A stretch of DNA of 64,000 nt from assembly GCA_954871525.1 (NCBI GenBank), contig OX940864.1, positions 800,001-864,000 of the forward strand. The letters run 5' to 3'. A program made the translations under genes and the position numbers. Below are positions 1 through 11,991 of the stretch, piece by piece. The notes beneath the pieces are model-generated. The model did not search any database and was not told the DNA's origin. It was given only the letters and a program-made list of their open reading frames with translations. Every line of letters starts with the position of its first letter. Position 1 is the stretch's first letter. Source of the stretch: Parietaria judaica. Lineage: Eukaryota > Streptophyta > Magnoliopsida > Rosales > Urticaceae.

Positions 1-1529
1 AAAAATCGTGATTAAAATTTTAACAAAATTATAATTTATTTTTAAACAAATTAACTCAGTTAATACACGTTATTACAAGGGTAATACGGTCTTTCGTGAT
101 TTATTAATGTGGTTGATTGGCTATTTGGTAATATTAATCAAACTAGAAAAACTATTTTGCAAAATAGTTTTTCTACTTTGGCTATATGGCTATAGAGCCC
201 TACTTTTATTCTATTTATTTTACACTTATCACGTCGTTCCATGTTTTTCTTGTCAGAAGAAAACATTTGTGTCCATTTTCCTGTCGTTTCAGGTCCTGTC
301 GTTTATATTCATACTCTTATGTCGTTTATATAGCTCTTATTTTTACACAATGTTGTCTTTTTTAGGTTGACATTTCTTCTATACATTAAATTCACTATCT
401 TACTCAACTGCCATCGAGCCTAATTACAAAATAGCCCTTGTGCCTAACAAACGACATGTACCATTATTATCCATAATTTCAATCTTTTCAGTGTAACTTC
501 CCGGCGAAATCAGGATCGGAGAGAGGGGGGCTCAAAACTTATAACGTAGTTTATACAAGGGCTATAATTTTATTAAAATTTAAATATAACGCCCGGAAGT
601 ATAAATTTTGGAATAAATAAAAAAAATTGACCCGACATGTAATTTTTGGTTCCGTTATTGACTAACATGCATGAACGGGATATGTTCTTATATTTTTCAT
701 AAGATCTTCCGTTAAGGCATATACCAAATGGTCCAAAATCCAAATCCCTATTATATTTTTCATAAGAGTGAAAGGTGATGAAAGACAGAATGGACACAAG
801 ATGATATGGTGAAAGGCATTAATCGAGAGGTAAGAATATTAATGAATGTAAAAAGGTAGGACCAAAAGGGACAAAGATCCAAAGAAGATGGTGTTTTTTT
901 GTTTCAGATGTTGGTTGTCAAGGACTTGCTTTGCATTATTGTTTGTGACAATAAAAAATATCCAAAGATTTTCTCAAACACTCCTTTTTACTTCTCCTAA
1001 ATATTTACATTTTGCTTCAAAAGACTTTTGCCTCTTCCTTCCGTTCCACTCCGGGTTCAAAATTTTGGGTTACGGCTTACTTATGATAATCGGTAAAAAA
1101 AAATCCATATTAACCTTTGTTATTTTACAAGTTACCGAGAGTTCACCACTAATTTACCAAAATATGTAAATAAGATAGAAAATTTGATAATATTTAACAG
1201 ATTTAATAAAATATCGAAAAACATTAGTTTATTGACAATTAAAAGAAAAGGAGATAATTCTACTATTGAAAAAGGTAAATTATACACATTTATATGAATT
1301 AATTCTTGCAAAAATTATTTATGCTACATGTTTTTGTACCTCTTAAATTTGTTTGTTGGAAGGTTTGTTGATTTGTTCTCTTTTTCGTTAACGTCTAGCT
1401 GGCACTACATATGTCGAGCCACGTCATCTCATAAGTGAGCCCACAAAATGTAACTTTATATATTTTGCAATAAAAAATTATTTACATGATACAAAACAAA
1501 CATAAGTATTTTTGTCACAGATAAGTCTA
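1..1529. other. intergenic, no gene seen
   Basis: AT-rich DNA with only short chance reading frames. I see no splice-consistent coding series and no homology I recognise. Positions 230-330 hold four spaced copies of the short motif GTCGTT, also seen as AACGAC in several other intergenic stretches of this window. Confidence 0.6.
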
Positions 1530-1538
1530 GGTATATAA

Positions 1539-2241
1539 GGGTTAATTGCAGCATAAATACCCAATTATGCTCAAAGTTTGTGGAATATACTCATCCTCCA
1601 AAAATAGCGACAATAGTATCCAACGAACGTTTTGAGAGGTTGGCCAGTATCGCCGTTTCGTTTTTCGTCGCTTCAAGCCACGTATCCATTAATACCTCGC
1701 CACTTGTCCAACATGATATGCTATTTGGGCAGTCACGTCAGCCACTATTACCATATTAAAATAAAACATTGAATAAAAAACAAATCAGTTGAACCAAAAA
1801 AATAATAAAATGCTTTATCAGTTTTAAAACTCACCATTAGCGTGTGGCAAACGAGGCATTCATGTTGTGTGCATGTGGCTTGTAGTTAACCACCATGTGG
1901 CCGACACTAATAGCAAAACGAATGACGATATTGGTCAACCCCTCAAAACATTCCTTGAGTATTATTGCCGCCACTTTTGGAGGTTGGGCAAGGCCGGCCT
2001 TGACTATAGATCGAACAAGGCGGGCGCCTCAGGCCCCCAAATTTTAAGGGACACGAGTTAATTAGATATACTATTGTATACTTAATAAATATGAAAAATA
2101 TTTTTTTAAAATATATTAGAGGTCACCAAAAAATTACTTAGCCTAGGATCCCAACTAAAAACAACAAACTTAGGCCCGGCTCTGGTTGGGTATATGCCAC
2201 AAATTTGACCATAAGTTGGGTATTTATATTGCAATTAACCC
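1539..2241. mobile_element. Mutator-type MITE, interrupted by a nested element
   Basis: The left end reads GGGTTAATTGCAGCATAAAT and the right end is its approximate reverse complement, finishing in GCAATTAACCC. The inverted similarity runs inward for about 100 bp on each side (left 1539-1650; right 1925-2241 once the nested insert at 1990-2183 is removed). No coding capacity is visible. The flanking 9 bp are not identical, so the target duplication has decayed or the ends are slightly misplaced. The termini and internal motifs match the better-preserved copies at 17590 and 49725 and the half-copy ending at 39434. Assignment to a Mutator-like family rests on those relatives, one of which has a perfect 9-bp duplication. 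Confidence 0.65.
1990..2183. mobile_element. hAT-like MITE nested in the larger MITE
   Basis: The ends AAGGCCGGCCTTGA and its imperfect complement TTAGGCCCGGCTCT have the GGCCGGCC style common in plant hAT MITEs. The insert is flanked by an 8-bp direct repeat, ggttgggc at 1982-1989 and ggttgggt at 2184-2191 (7 of 8 match), the duplication size expected for hAT. Removing it restores continuity of the outer element's right inverted repeat. That is independent support for the boundaries and shows this insertion is the younger one. Confidence 0.65.
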
Positions 2242-2249
2242 TATGTTTA

Positions 2250-4945
2250 TGGATTTTTATAATTGTTGGATTAAATATATTTATGCAAAGTCTTAAGATT
2301 ATAGAGCAAAGCGTTTGAATTGATACCAAGATGATAATATACTTAAATCAGAATCTTCTCATAGGGCATAAAGATAAATAAAGAAGATAGGTACTACTTT
2401 GGTGAATAAATATATGATTAAACAAGATTAAGAGTCTTAATCAAAGATTTAGCATTAAGCGACAAAGTAAGCACGGATCATTTTGCGAATAAAGTTGAGG
2501 ATAAACAAGTGTTATTGGAAGACAACGAGATTCACATTGGAACCAAAAATAGATTGTCACTCTAATAAATCCAAACTGAATAAACAGAAAGCTATACATA
2601 ACGGGCTTTCAGTTTAATCAATTTAATAAAATAAATATTAAAAAAAAAGTAATTGGCCGTAGTACTCCTTTGGAAGATTTTTTTTTTTTTCTTAGCAATG
2701 TCTCATATTCATTAAAAAAAAACATATGTCATAAGCGATAAAAAAAAAATCACGAAACTTTTAGTTTTTATTTAACAAATAACTTACTCAAAAGTAATTT
2801 TTCAAATAGTTATCGAAAGACTTCATTATGTTAAATCATGGAATTATTATAAAGCAAATAATAAGTATTTATTCACGATTTATTAGATGAAAGTCCCGTA
2901 AAACTAGGAAAAATGATGAAAATACTTTCAAATAAGCTAATTATTGTGCATAGTTCCATATTTTCCGTCAAGTTCTGGTCGTGTTTGAAAATATAAGAAG
3001 TACTATAATGCAAACTAAAATTTCCGGCAAGTTTAACCAAAATACAAAAGTTCATTAGTGTCAACTAAAACGATAAATTTGGGAATAGATTTGGGCCTAC
3101 TTAAGTGAGTGAGATTATTAATTATCTTGAATATGCAATGATGAATAAGTGAGAAAAGATGGTCAAGTTTGGGAATTAGCAATGAAAAATGGAGATTCTC
3201 ATTTGTTTGTTTATGAATGTGAAAGAGACTTCTTCACTGATTTGCAATTTTGATTGGAAATCTTCAGCCCACTACGCCCGTATACAGACACCCTGTGGGA
3301 CATTCTAGCCTTTTGTTTTACGCTACTTCCCGTTAACTTTCCCTCTTGTAGCATTTTTCTTATCGGATTTTAGTTTTCGGCAAAAAGTATCCCGACGCTT
3401 TAAAAAAATAATAATTTATGAACAACGCATGACTTACTTGAATTATATTTTATCAAGTAATTACTAAATGAGATCAACGAACTCGATTATAGACTATTGT
3501 GGAGAAACCAATATGTCTGTCCGAATCTCCCGATAACTAAAATTAAAGAGAAAAATGCACTAGCGAGGAAAGTTGAGAGGATTCTTATGGGATTTTTGGC
3601 TTTGTTTCTATGAGGGAGCCCCTGGCAAAAATGTAATAATAAATCAATAATGGAGTCTCTTTGAATAGATCTTGATTTGACCATACAGTGATCATTGCAA
3701 ACTAGATAGGCTTGGATCTTTGGGAAACAAAACCACCCAAGAACACCAATTTAATTAAATAATTAATCCATTTTTAGATAATATTAAATGACATGGTGTT
3801 TTTCTGATTTCAATTGCTTCGAGCTTGAAGGAAAGCAGAAGACGAGGAGTGTTAGAGGCCAAAAACCGTCTCTTACAAATACGACGTAACGCGTGGTAAC
3901 ATTGTTTTATATTTTTCAAGGGAAAAGTCTATTATCCGTTGATATCGTTGTGGGTTTTCGTGAAGAATATGACAAGAAATTAGAAAAAAGCAAAGAGAAT
4001 ATGCAAGAATTTCAACTAGATTACATAAAATAATCATTGTTCATGTACTTTCTGTGCTAAAATGGTGCTCAAATCAACAATTACTAAGCTTTTACTCTCT
4101 TAAGTATATAAATGGAGAGGGAAAAAAGTTTTGAAGTTGATGATGATGAGAATATATTGGTTCCTGCCCGATGAAGCGTCTTATTCTATTTAGATGTCTT
4201 AATGAAGTTGTAAATAGGCTTTGTTTACAGAAGGTAACCTTTATCTTATGGTCCCGGTAGTCCCAAATCGTTGCTCTACAGTTATGGTGGCATCCTAGTG
4301 GGCAAGGTTTATCTGGTTGTCGGGAGACATGCCCACGTGAAGGAATATGCTTTATCCGTAGTGAGGTGCCTAGTTCGTCACAACGGGTGCCTAAACAGGT
4401 TGGTTCACTATCAGAGTCCTTCTCGCTAGTTTCGTCCGAACGCTGAACCTTCTCATCATTGGCTCAAGCTCGACAGGTTTGATACTCACTCGCCATTGGC
4501 TCCATCTCGATGGGTTTGATGCCGAGCTCACATATTTTTCGGTCAACGTCCCTCTTCGCCTCTCGTTTGACTTTTAGAAAAAGAGGGTGAAATAATACCC
4601 GAACAAGGAGTCAATAAAGAAGGGGCGATGGGACCTTGCTTTGGAGGCCGATTCTCAGCCGTTGATGAGTTCCAAGATTTGGTGATCCAAGGGCTGGGAG
4701 TGGAGTGATTAATGTGGGAGATAAACATGTGTTGATGGTGTGCGTAGGTTGTTAAGTGTTTGATTGTGACACTCATTTTCATTGTCTTCTTTTCATGTAT
4801 ATTGAATTTCATCAGTATGATCCATTGTTTAGTTATATTTTTAACTATCTTAATTAGTTAAGGGTATTGCGAGTCTTTTTTATAATCGTAGCAAAAGTTC
4901 CAATAATCTTGTAATCGACATCTATAAGTTCCTTTTTTCTTTTGT
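2250..4945. other. intergenic, no gene seen
   Basis: AT-rich, with poly-A and poly-T runs. The piece at 4140-4800 has higher GC and a minus-strand open frame of about 89 codons, but no family is recognisable and no splice-consistent partners were found. It may be an eroded transposon or gene fragment. Confidence 0.5.
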
Positions 4946-5158
4946 GCATGGTAAAGTTTTATCCACCATCCACTAGTCAAATGCCACATGACAACATGTT
5001 GATCGACACATGACATGTCAAGTCATCCGAATGCCACGTGGATTTAAAAAAACTAAAAAAATTATTTATTTTTAAAAATCCAGGATGTCACGTGACAATG
5101 GATAGTGAATGAAAGGTTAATGGCCTTACAATTTTAGAGAATGAGAATTTTACCATGC
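4946..5158. repeat. candidate small MITE
   Basis: The stretch begins GCATGGTAAA and ends TTTACCATGC, its exact inverse. A second inner pair (catccactagtca against the inverse of the segment near 5088-5108) gives a loose foldback. No clear target duplication is visible, so the mobile origin is inferred only from the inverted ends. Confidence 0.4.
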
Positions 5159-5645
5159 AGAAAAAAACTACAAAAACTAATCGATGCCGACTAAAAAACT
5201 ATTAAAACTTTTGCCGCAATTCTACCTGCTTGAAGTTACGAGCATTTAATATGCATGTAAATGATGCAACGTCTTTTAAGATATTTAGAGAGTTTTTTCA
5301 ACGGAATTCTGGTTTATGCAAAGAAAATACGTTGACCAATAAAGCAAAAGAAAGACAAAGTGGGACCCAAGGGAATCGCCTTGCTTCCCATTCTCATCGT
5401 TCGATCGACTGAGAATCATCGCCCATTCATTCATTATCCTCCACACATCTCTCTCTCCGGCGATTCTCTCGGCTCTGCGAGAGCCGGGTTTGGTGGATCC
5501 TGTCGACCTGTGAGTTGCAGAGAGAGACACACAACAATTTGGTATCCAAAGCTTTCTCAATCTTGTTCTTCATCAATCAATCAAGAGACACTAACTTGTA
5601 TTACCCCATCTAAGCAACCATAATTTATTTTTAAATAACAACTCC
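5159..5645. other. 3' flank of the polyamine oxidase gene
   Basis: No gene recognised. The segment 5400-5600 has gene-like base composition but frequent stops and no family similarity I can name. The PAO5-type mRNA should end and be polyadenylated somewhere in this flank. Confidence 0.4.
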
Positions 5646-7277
5646 CTAAAAACCTCCATTAACGCACTCGTAATGCTTCAGAAGCCTTTCGGCTTCTCTC
5701 AGCCCGCTGAAGTAAGCTCCATGAGTGGTCGAGTAATGGGTTCGGTGCGTCGCTTCTCCGGCGAACAGAATCTGAAGCTCCGGAACCCAGTCGCGGGCTT
5801 GTTCGCTGCTCGGTAACGGTTCGGCCAACCGGTCGAAGTCGTCGCTGCTTGACCCGACTGCCACGTAGCTGTAGGACCCCAAGAACAGAGGGTCCTTCCC
5901 CCATTGGGTCTTCAAAACCTCATCCACTTCGAACCGGCACTTGCGTTTTCCCACGAACGCCGAGATCAAATTGGAGACGCCGTCGAGAATTGCGTCGTCG
6001 GGCAAGGATTCGAGCTCCAAGGCCTCGTCGCCCGCGTACCACGAGAGGAGGACGTTGGACTGCTCGTAAATCGGGAAGATCGCCGCCGTTCTCCTCATCC
6101 ACCACGGGACCTTCTCCTGCCGGAGCTCGGAGGAGTCCGCTCCGAACACCATCTGGAGGAAAGGGAACCTCTCGGGGTTGGGCCGCAGCTTCGCGAAGAG
6201 CTTGTTCACCGTGCCGAACCCGAGCCGCTTGATTGCCTCGGTCTTGAAACTCGGCAGGGCAGGCTTGAACAACAAGCCTGCGGCCTTCTCGCCGTTCTCG
6301 TGAGCCAACCCTGCTTTGAGGACGCCGAGAGAGACGGTCACGATCACGTGGTCCGCCTCCATTATCGACCCGTCGCAGAAATGAATCTTCACGGGCCTGG
6401 CACTTCCGGTTCCGAATCCGTTTTCCGCGGCCCGAACTCCGCTGAATTTCCACTCTATTTGCTTCACATTCTTCTTGAGCTGAACCATTCCAGGAGGAAG
6501 ACCAGAGGCCAAATGCTCGACCACGCTCGAGTACCCTTTGGCTATGGTGATCTCCTCGCCGGAGCACATCCGGTACTCGCTCTCGGCGGCGTAATCCAAG
6601 CACGATAAATCTCCGGCGGAAGTGTACGTTCTCTGCACATTCTCAAACGCCCTGAAAACCCCCTCTTCCAGCGACTTCTTCGCCCACCCATTGATCTCGC
6701 CATTACAGCCGTTCTCTTCGCCGCCATTGTTGCCCTTCGAGCTCCAATACAAGCTCAACCCCTTCCTCAGGAACTCCCCGACGCTGAGCCCCTTCCTCTT
6801 GCCGCAGAGCTCGAGAGCCTCCTCGGCTATGGCCGCGTCGCACTCGGCCGGTTTCCCCTGCGCGAAGCCAATGAGCGACTTGAAGAGCTCGGCGACCGGG
6901 TCGACCACGCTCCGGTCGGGCTCGAACCCTCCCTCGGCGACCGTGACGAGGCGGGCCGGGTCCTCGTAGGCCCCGTCCATGCACTCCCACGGCTGCTCGG
7001 AGCGGAGGGCCCCGATCTCCGACGCGATGGCGTGGACGGGGCTCCCGCCAATGCCGTGGATCCACGTGGCGCCGAGCTCGACCCGGTCGCCGCCGAACTC
7101 GGAGGTGACGATCCGGCCGCCGATCCGGCCGCCGCCGTCGACGACCGTGACGTCGAATCCCGCCGGCGACTTGTGGAGGCGGTTCGCCGCCGTGATGCCG
7201 GCGATTCCGGCGCCGACGATGACGATCCTGGGCTTCTTGGTCATCATTTTCGTTGAATCCGAGGTCAGAGAAGTCAA
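5646..7277 (-). CDS. PAO5: polyamine oxidase, PAO5 type
   Basis: Single-exon flavin amine oxidase of 543 aa. Such enzymes use FAD to oxidise polyamines with release of H2O2; Arabidopsis PAO5, also intronless and about 530 aa, is cytosolic and acts on thermospermine and spermine (family knowledge). The FAD-binding GAGIAG motif lies at residues 22-27, followed by DGGGRIGGRI at 47-56 and ELGATWIHG. The C-terminal FAD signature FAGEATHRTHYSTTHGAYFS lies near residue 505. The acidic residue ending the second beta strand of the Rossmann fold is Asp47 rather than the usual Glu. There is no signal peptide and no C-terminal peroxisomal tripeptide, which fits a cytosolic enzyme. The ATG at 7277 is the longest start; the ATG at 7247 or 7244, just before KKPR, is also possible. 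The gene is GC-rich compared with its flanks and has long antisense open frames, a by-product of that composition. Confidence 0.92.
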   Translation of the reverse strand: MTSLTSDSTKMMTKKPRIVIVGAGIAGITAANRLHKSPAGFDVTVVDGGGRIGGRIVTSEFGGDRVELGATWIHGIGGSPVHAIASEIGALRSEQPWECMDGAYEDPARLVTVAEGGFEPDRSVVDPVAELFKSLIGFAQGKPAECDAAIAEEALELCGKRKGLSVGEFLRKGLSLYWSSKGNNGGEENGCNGEINGWAKKSLEEGVFRAFENVQRTYTSAGDLSCLDYAAESEYRMCSGEEITIAKGYSSVVEHLASGLPPGMVQLKKNVKQIEWKFSGVRAAENGFGTGSARPVKIHFCDGSIMEADHVIVTVSLGVLKAGLAHENGEKAAGLLFKPALPSFKTEAIKRLGFGTVNKLFAKLRPNPERFPFLQMVFGADSSELRQEKVPWWMRRTAAIFPIYEQSNVLLSWYAGDEALELESLPDDAILDGVSNLISAFVGKRKCRFEVDEVLKTQWGKDPLFLGSYSYVAVGSSSDDFDRLAEPLPSSEQARDWVPELQILFAGEATHRTHYSTTHGAYFSGLREAERLLKHYECVNGGF

Positions 7278-7330
7278 GAAGAAGAAGAAGAGAGAGAGTG
7301 AAGTGAGATTTCAGAGGATGTGAGAATGAG

Positions 7331-7342
7331 CCATTTATAAGA
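7331..7342 (-). promoter_or_regulatory. TATA box of the PAO5-type gene
   Basis: On the minus strand the sequence reads TTATAAATGG, about 55-65 bp before the first ATG. Spacing and context fit a core promoter with a short 5' UTR. Confidence 0.5.
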
Positions 7343-7447
7343 GCCTATTAAAGTTACTTACAAACAGGTCTCTATCTTATTATAAAAAATATATATATAT
7401 ATATAATTTAATCTCTATATTTTTGGATTTTGTCAAATTAATTAGAA

Positions 7448-7815
7448 AGTTGACTAAGATAATTGGAGTAAATCAATGTTCATCCAGTTGGCTCCTTCTT
7501 GTTTTTTACTCAATAATTGTGTTATATTGGAAAGTTGACTAAGATGAATTTTATTACCTTTGGCTTATCAAAAACCAGTTGGCTTCTCCTAATGTATTTG
7601 TTTTTTACTCAGTAAATGTGTTATTAATTAGAAAGTTGACTAGGATAATTGATTTAAATGTTTTTGGATTATGTTGAATTAATTACAAAGTTGACTTGGA
7701 TAATTGGATTAAATGTTTTTTAACAAACCAGTTGGCTCCTGCTGATGTAAATTGTTTTGTACTCACTTATTATGTTGTTATCGTTTGAATTGAATGTAGT
7801 CATTTTTCATTGACT
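7448..7815. promoter_or_regulatory. repeated W-box-like segment upstream of the PAO5-type gene
   Basis: The unit aaagttgact recurs near 7447, 7531, 7632 and 7688, with another ttgact near 7811. Parts of the surrounding text (ccagttggctcct, ttttttactca) recur too, so this is an imperfect tandem repeat and not scattered motifs. TTGACT contains the WRKY-binding core TTGAC. The array starts about 170 bp upstream of the start codon. A regulatory role is inference. Confidence 0.4.
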
Positions 7816-8148
7816 AATGATAAATGTTTTATATTTTATATAATAGATAGACACGTGGTGAAAACAAAACATTCAACCCAACCGTCCCAACTCAATTTAA
7901 TTGAGCTCAATCACAATCTAACTCAACCTAATTAAGTCAATAATAATTGGGTTGAGTTAAGTTGGGTCCAATCCGAATAAAAAATTGAGTTGGAGTTGGA
8001 TCAGATACATTAGGTTGGGTCTACTCAATTAACCAAATTAATTTTTTTGTTTAAATAATTTTTAGATTCTATTGTATTTTAATAAAGTAAAAACACATAA
8101 AAAGTAGAAGAAAAAGTTATCTTAGAGTTTCATCTTTATGTTTACTTA
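7816..8148. other. intergenic stretch rich in CAACCCAA-type inverted words
   Basis: No gene. From 7870 to 8030 the words caaccca, actcaa and their inverses (ttgggtt, ttgagt) alternate, giving a loose foldback. Its origin is unclear. Confidence 0.35.
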
Positions 8149-8157
8149 TTATTTTAA

Positions 8158-9751
8158 GGGTTATTACCGGCATATGTTTTCGTTCTTTTGCAAACATCCG
8201 ACTTATGTTCCCGTTCTTTTTTTTCGCGTCATATATTCCATAAGTCTTAAAACGTACTCAAAGTCAACCTCCGTTAACACTTCCGTCTATGTCTGTTAGT
8301 TTTGCCATGGGTCACGCCCTTAAGACTGGCATATGTTCCCGTTCTTTTGCAAATATCCGACTTACTGTTCTTTTTTTGTTTAGCGGCATATATTCCATAA
8401 GTCTTAAAACATACTCAAATTCAACCTCTGTTAATACTTCCGTCTATATCCGTTTGTTTTTGCCACGTGTCATGTACACCTCGACAAACTTCATCTTCAC
8501 CGATTGGTTCGAGCAGAGCTCGAGTTTCACAGCCTTGCAACGCTAGGTATATTTTCTAGAGATGATAATATATGAGAAATAAATTATAGAAAAATAGTAG
8601 CGAGTAAATTCAAAATACATATCGATGTGTTATTCAATTTAACAAGCATCGGCTTATCTCTTTTGTCCGAAAATTGTTCTTGATATCCTGTAAATAGAAA
8701 ACGTTAGTGATTCCCGAGACGCATTGGAATCTCTCCTTAAAGCTTGATTCGCCTCATCTACGTGCCTGAGTTTCGTTAGGCAATTAATTTCCCAGGATAT
8801 AATCGGTCATCCCCAAACTTCGTAACATTTCAAAGTTCGCTAGCGAACTAAGACTCCTTGAACTCCGTTACCCAAAAACTCACAGCATAAAACAATGGGA
8901 AGCTATAAAAAATTAAAATTACAGAGTGAAAAATTAATGGGAAGCAAACTCATAATATCTAGATAGCTTTCGATACTTCGTTTTGAAGAAAGCGTTCAAC
9001 TCGGATGTTCAACGTTTTGTCCCACTTGATGCTATCTCAATTTTATTTTCATTGCAATATTTTTCAACACTTCAGAGAAAGGTCATTGATGGCTTTCCTA
9101 TAGTCATCGGTCATGGTGATCCCAACCTCGGTCCACTAGAACCTCTTTTGTGTCTAGACTGCTTCTGCCCAATGCCAATTCTCCTCGGCACCAAACCTCT
9201 CACGACGGAAGCTCGCGGGTGTCGGTGAGATCCGTGGTTTTGTGGCAATTCGATTGGTTGGTGCTTTGATTAGGGTTGGTAATTAAGGATTTGAGAGCTT
9301 GTTAGAAGCGGAGATCAAAGACTTCCACGACGAAAGAGGATTTCTGGATTAAAAAGGAAGATCAATTCTACATCGATGAGAGAATGAAGATTAAAAAAAA
9401 TGAGTAATTTTACCGCTTAAAAATAATTAGTATCATCTAAAAATGGTACTTTTATCGTCTAAAAAAATATTATTAAGAAAATAAAAAATAGAAAAAAGTA
9501 GTACTTTTTTTTAAATGATAAAAAAAATCATAAATAGAAAGAACGGGAACATAAGTAGGATATTTGCAAAAGAACAGGAACATATGCCGGTATTAAGGGC
9601 GTGACAAACTAACGGACATAGACGGAAGTGTTAACAGAGGTTGACTTTGAGTATGTTTTAAGACTTATGGAATATATGCCGCGAAAAAAAAAGAACGGGA
9701 ACATAAGTCGGATGTTTGCAAAAGAACAGGAACATATGCCGATAATAACCC
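8158..9751. mobile_element. non-autonomous Mutator-like element with long terminal inverted repeats
   Basis: The element starts GGGTTATTACCGGCATATG and ends in the near-exact inverse, CATATGCCGATAATAACCC. The inverted repeats extend about 215 bp (8158-8370 against 9531-9751). A perfect 9-bp direct repeat, ttattttaa, flanks it at 8149-8157 and 9752-9760; 9 bp is the target duplication typical of Mutator-like elements. On the left the repeat unit is followed by a second, tandem, diverged copy (about 8326-8483). I found no transposase and no clear captured gene in the 1.1-kb interior, so it is non-autonomous. Confidence 0.85.
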
Positions 9752-9760
9752 TTATTTTAA

Positions 9761-11573
9761 TGTTTACGACTATGATTCTAGTTTATGTTTACGACTACAT
9801 TTCTAGTTTAGTTTTTTACTCCGTTTCGTATTTCCGTTATTAAATGTTTAAGACTATAATAATGTTTAGTTTTTTAATTAAATATTTAAAAATATTATAT
9901 CAAATTTATGTTTATTTATTGAATGTTTAAATTTAAATGTTATTCGGTAATGAACACATTAGGGTTTTGTCATTGTTCCTGCATCAATATACCGAAATAG
10001 ATTATTAATTGGGGTACATGTATGTATGTGTTACTAAATTAAGTACATATTGAAAATAATGTTCGTTATATGCTAAAAATGACCAAACGGATTTTACAGT
10101 ACATATGTAAATTAAATACCGGCTCGACATGGATGAAATTAAACTTTAGTATTATGTTCTAACCTTTGGATATAAAATTAAATACTTATACAATAAATAT
10201 CCTTTTTATTTTACCTCTGTTTCAAAAAAACAAAAAAAAACATGGGTCTACTTAGATTGACCTCTTGTAAGGGGAGGAGTGAGGAGCGATGCGGCTCATC
10301 CATTCATTCAAAACAATGGCTTAGTCATTTTATTCTAGATTTATGACGTAATAAATAGTTCAATGTCGACAAATCATGATTTTTTGCTGGATACTTTTAA
10401 AAAAATGATTCTTTAATGGAGAATGTTCGTATAAAATCTCTATCTTGATAAATTAATATTCATAATCTTTATTAGCGAAGGCTTATCGGATAAATGTTCG
10501 ATCTCTCGAAGTTTCACTTTGGAGAACTCAACACCGGGTCTTTAGTCTTGAAAGGGATATAATTTGCTCTTATAGGATCCCGGTATAAACCCCTCGGGGA
10601 GCCACGTCCCAAGATTACCTATTTGAGAATCATCGTTGGAATTTAAGTGTAGTAAAAAAGTTGGTATGTGGATCTTCGTATCAGTTAAATATGAAGTTCA
10701 AATTATAATTACCAAGTCTTCGACTAGATTAATATGCCGATTTCTCCGCTCCCGAGATGTGTTTCCCGATTTTGACCCCCATGGAGAGAGCAAAGGCTCT
10801 AAAGAGGCCTTGTGTTGGCCTATTCGATCTGAAAATGAGAGTAGAAACTTGAAAATGTTTGATTGAGCCTCTCACCAAACTTTAAATAAATAATGTGTAC
10901 AAATATATATATATATATATATAGATAGATATAGAGAGAGACTAGAGAGAGAGATTGGGTAGGGAAGTCCTCACTCCTCACCAACTGAGCAATTCAACGG
11001 TCCCGATCAGGGATGGGCAGTCGTTGAGTGGGGCCAGATTGCTGACACGTGGTGGTCTGCTTCCCGACGAATCATTGATCACTACTTGGTAGACAACTAA
11101 TTGTGGTCATTAACAAATAACAAACTTAACTAAGGATTTTGCAAGCATATGAAATGAAACTACACATATGAAGCCAAAACTCCTACATTTTCAATGGGGA
11201 CATTTTTCCCTTTCTTTCACCAATGTTTTTTTTTTTTTTTTTTTTTTTTTTTTGCGTTTGATTGAATGTGTATGACAAAGAAAAATAATTGTGACTATTT
11301 TCAAGTCATAAGGTGCACCTTAAAAGTACATCTCATATACCTTACTTTAAATGGGGATTAGAATAAACCATTTGAAGCAAAGTCTAGGGTTTGCAATAGG
11401 GATGAAAAAAAAAAAACTATAAACCAAAAACAAGATATATAGATACCATATATGAGGTCTTCGGTGCGGTAGTTTACAAATAAAATACCGTATACCACAT
11501 TTTTATTTTTTTACAATGATAATTGAATACTCTATTGAAAAGACAAAAACCACAATTACGACATATTCGGTTG
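9761..11573. other. intergenic, no gene seen
   Basis: AT-rich. It contains a TA microsatellite at about 10902-10922 followed by GATA and GA tracts to about 10954, and a long poly-T run at 11226-11253. No coding series is recognisable. Confidence 0.55.
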
Positions 11574-11991
11574 CTTTTCTTCTTTGAGCTCAATATTATG
11601 GGCATAGTTGAATACTCTATTATAAACTTTGGATTAACTATGCCCACAACAATATCCGACTTACATTGTTTTTCTTCTTTTTATTAAGGCGACCGTTTTT
11701 CAATTTATATTATGACATATGGAGGGTCATAATTTATATTGTGGAGATTGAAAGTTCGACCCTCCATATGTCATAATATAAATTGAAAAACGGTCGCCTT
11801 AATAAAAAGAAGAAAAATAATATAAGTCGGATATTGTTGTGGGCATAGTTAATCCAAAGTTCATAATAAAAGGTTAAGCTAAAAAGGGAAGTGATTAACA
11901 TTACTAAATTGATACGGTTGCAACACATAGATCTTCATGAGGCAAAATGTAATCATAGAAAAGTGAAGATCTTGAGCTCAAAGAAGAAAAG
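11574..11991. repeat. long near-perfect inverted repeat (hairpin locus)
   Basis: The inner arms 11619-11728 and 11758-11868 are about 110 bp each with only about three mismatches, around a 29-nt loop. They carry the shared block aaggcgaccgtttttcaa and its inverse. An outer 20-bp pair (11574-11593 and 11972-11991, perfect complements around gagctc) closes the structure, with an extra segment of about 100 nt on the right side only. It could be a foldback transposon or a young hairpin RNA locus. No open frame spans it. Confidence 0.75.

Noticed and set aside
5849..7323. Long plus-strand open frames opposite the PAO5-type gene (up to about 234 codons)
   Set aside because: They follow from the high GC of the true gene on the other strand; their proteins are Arg/Pro-rich and match no family.
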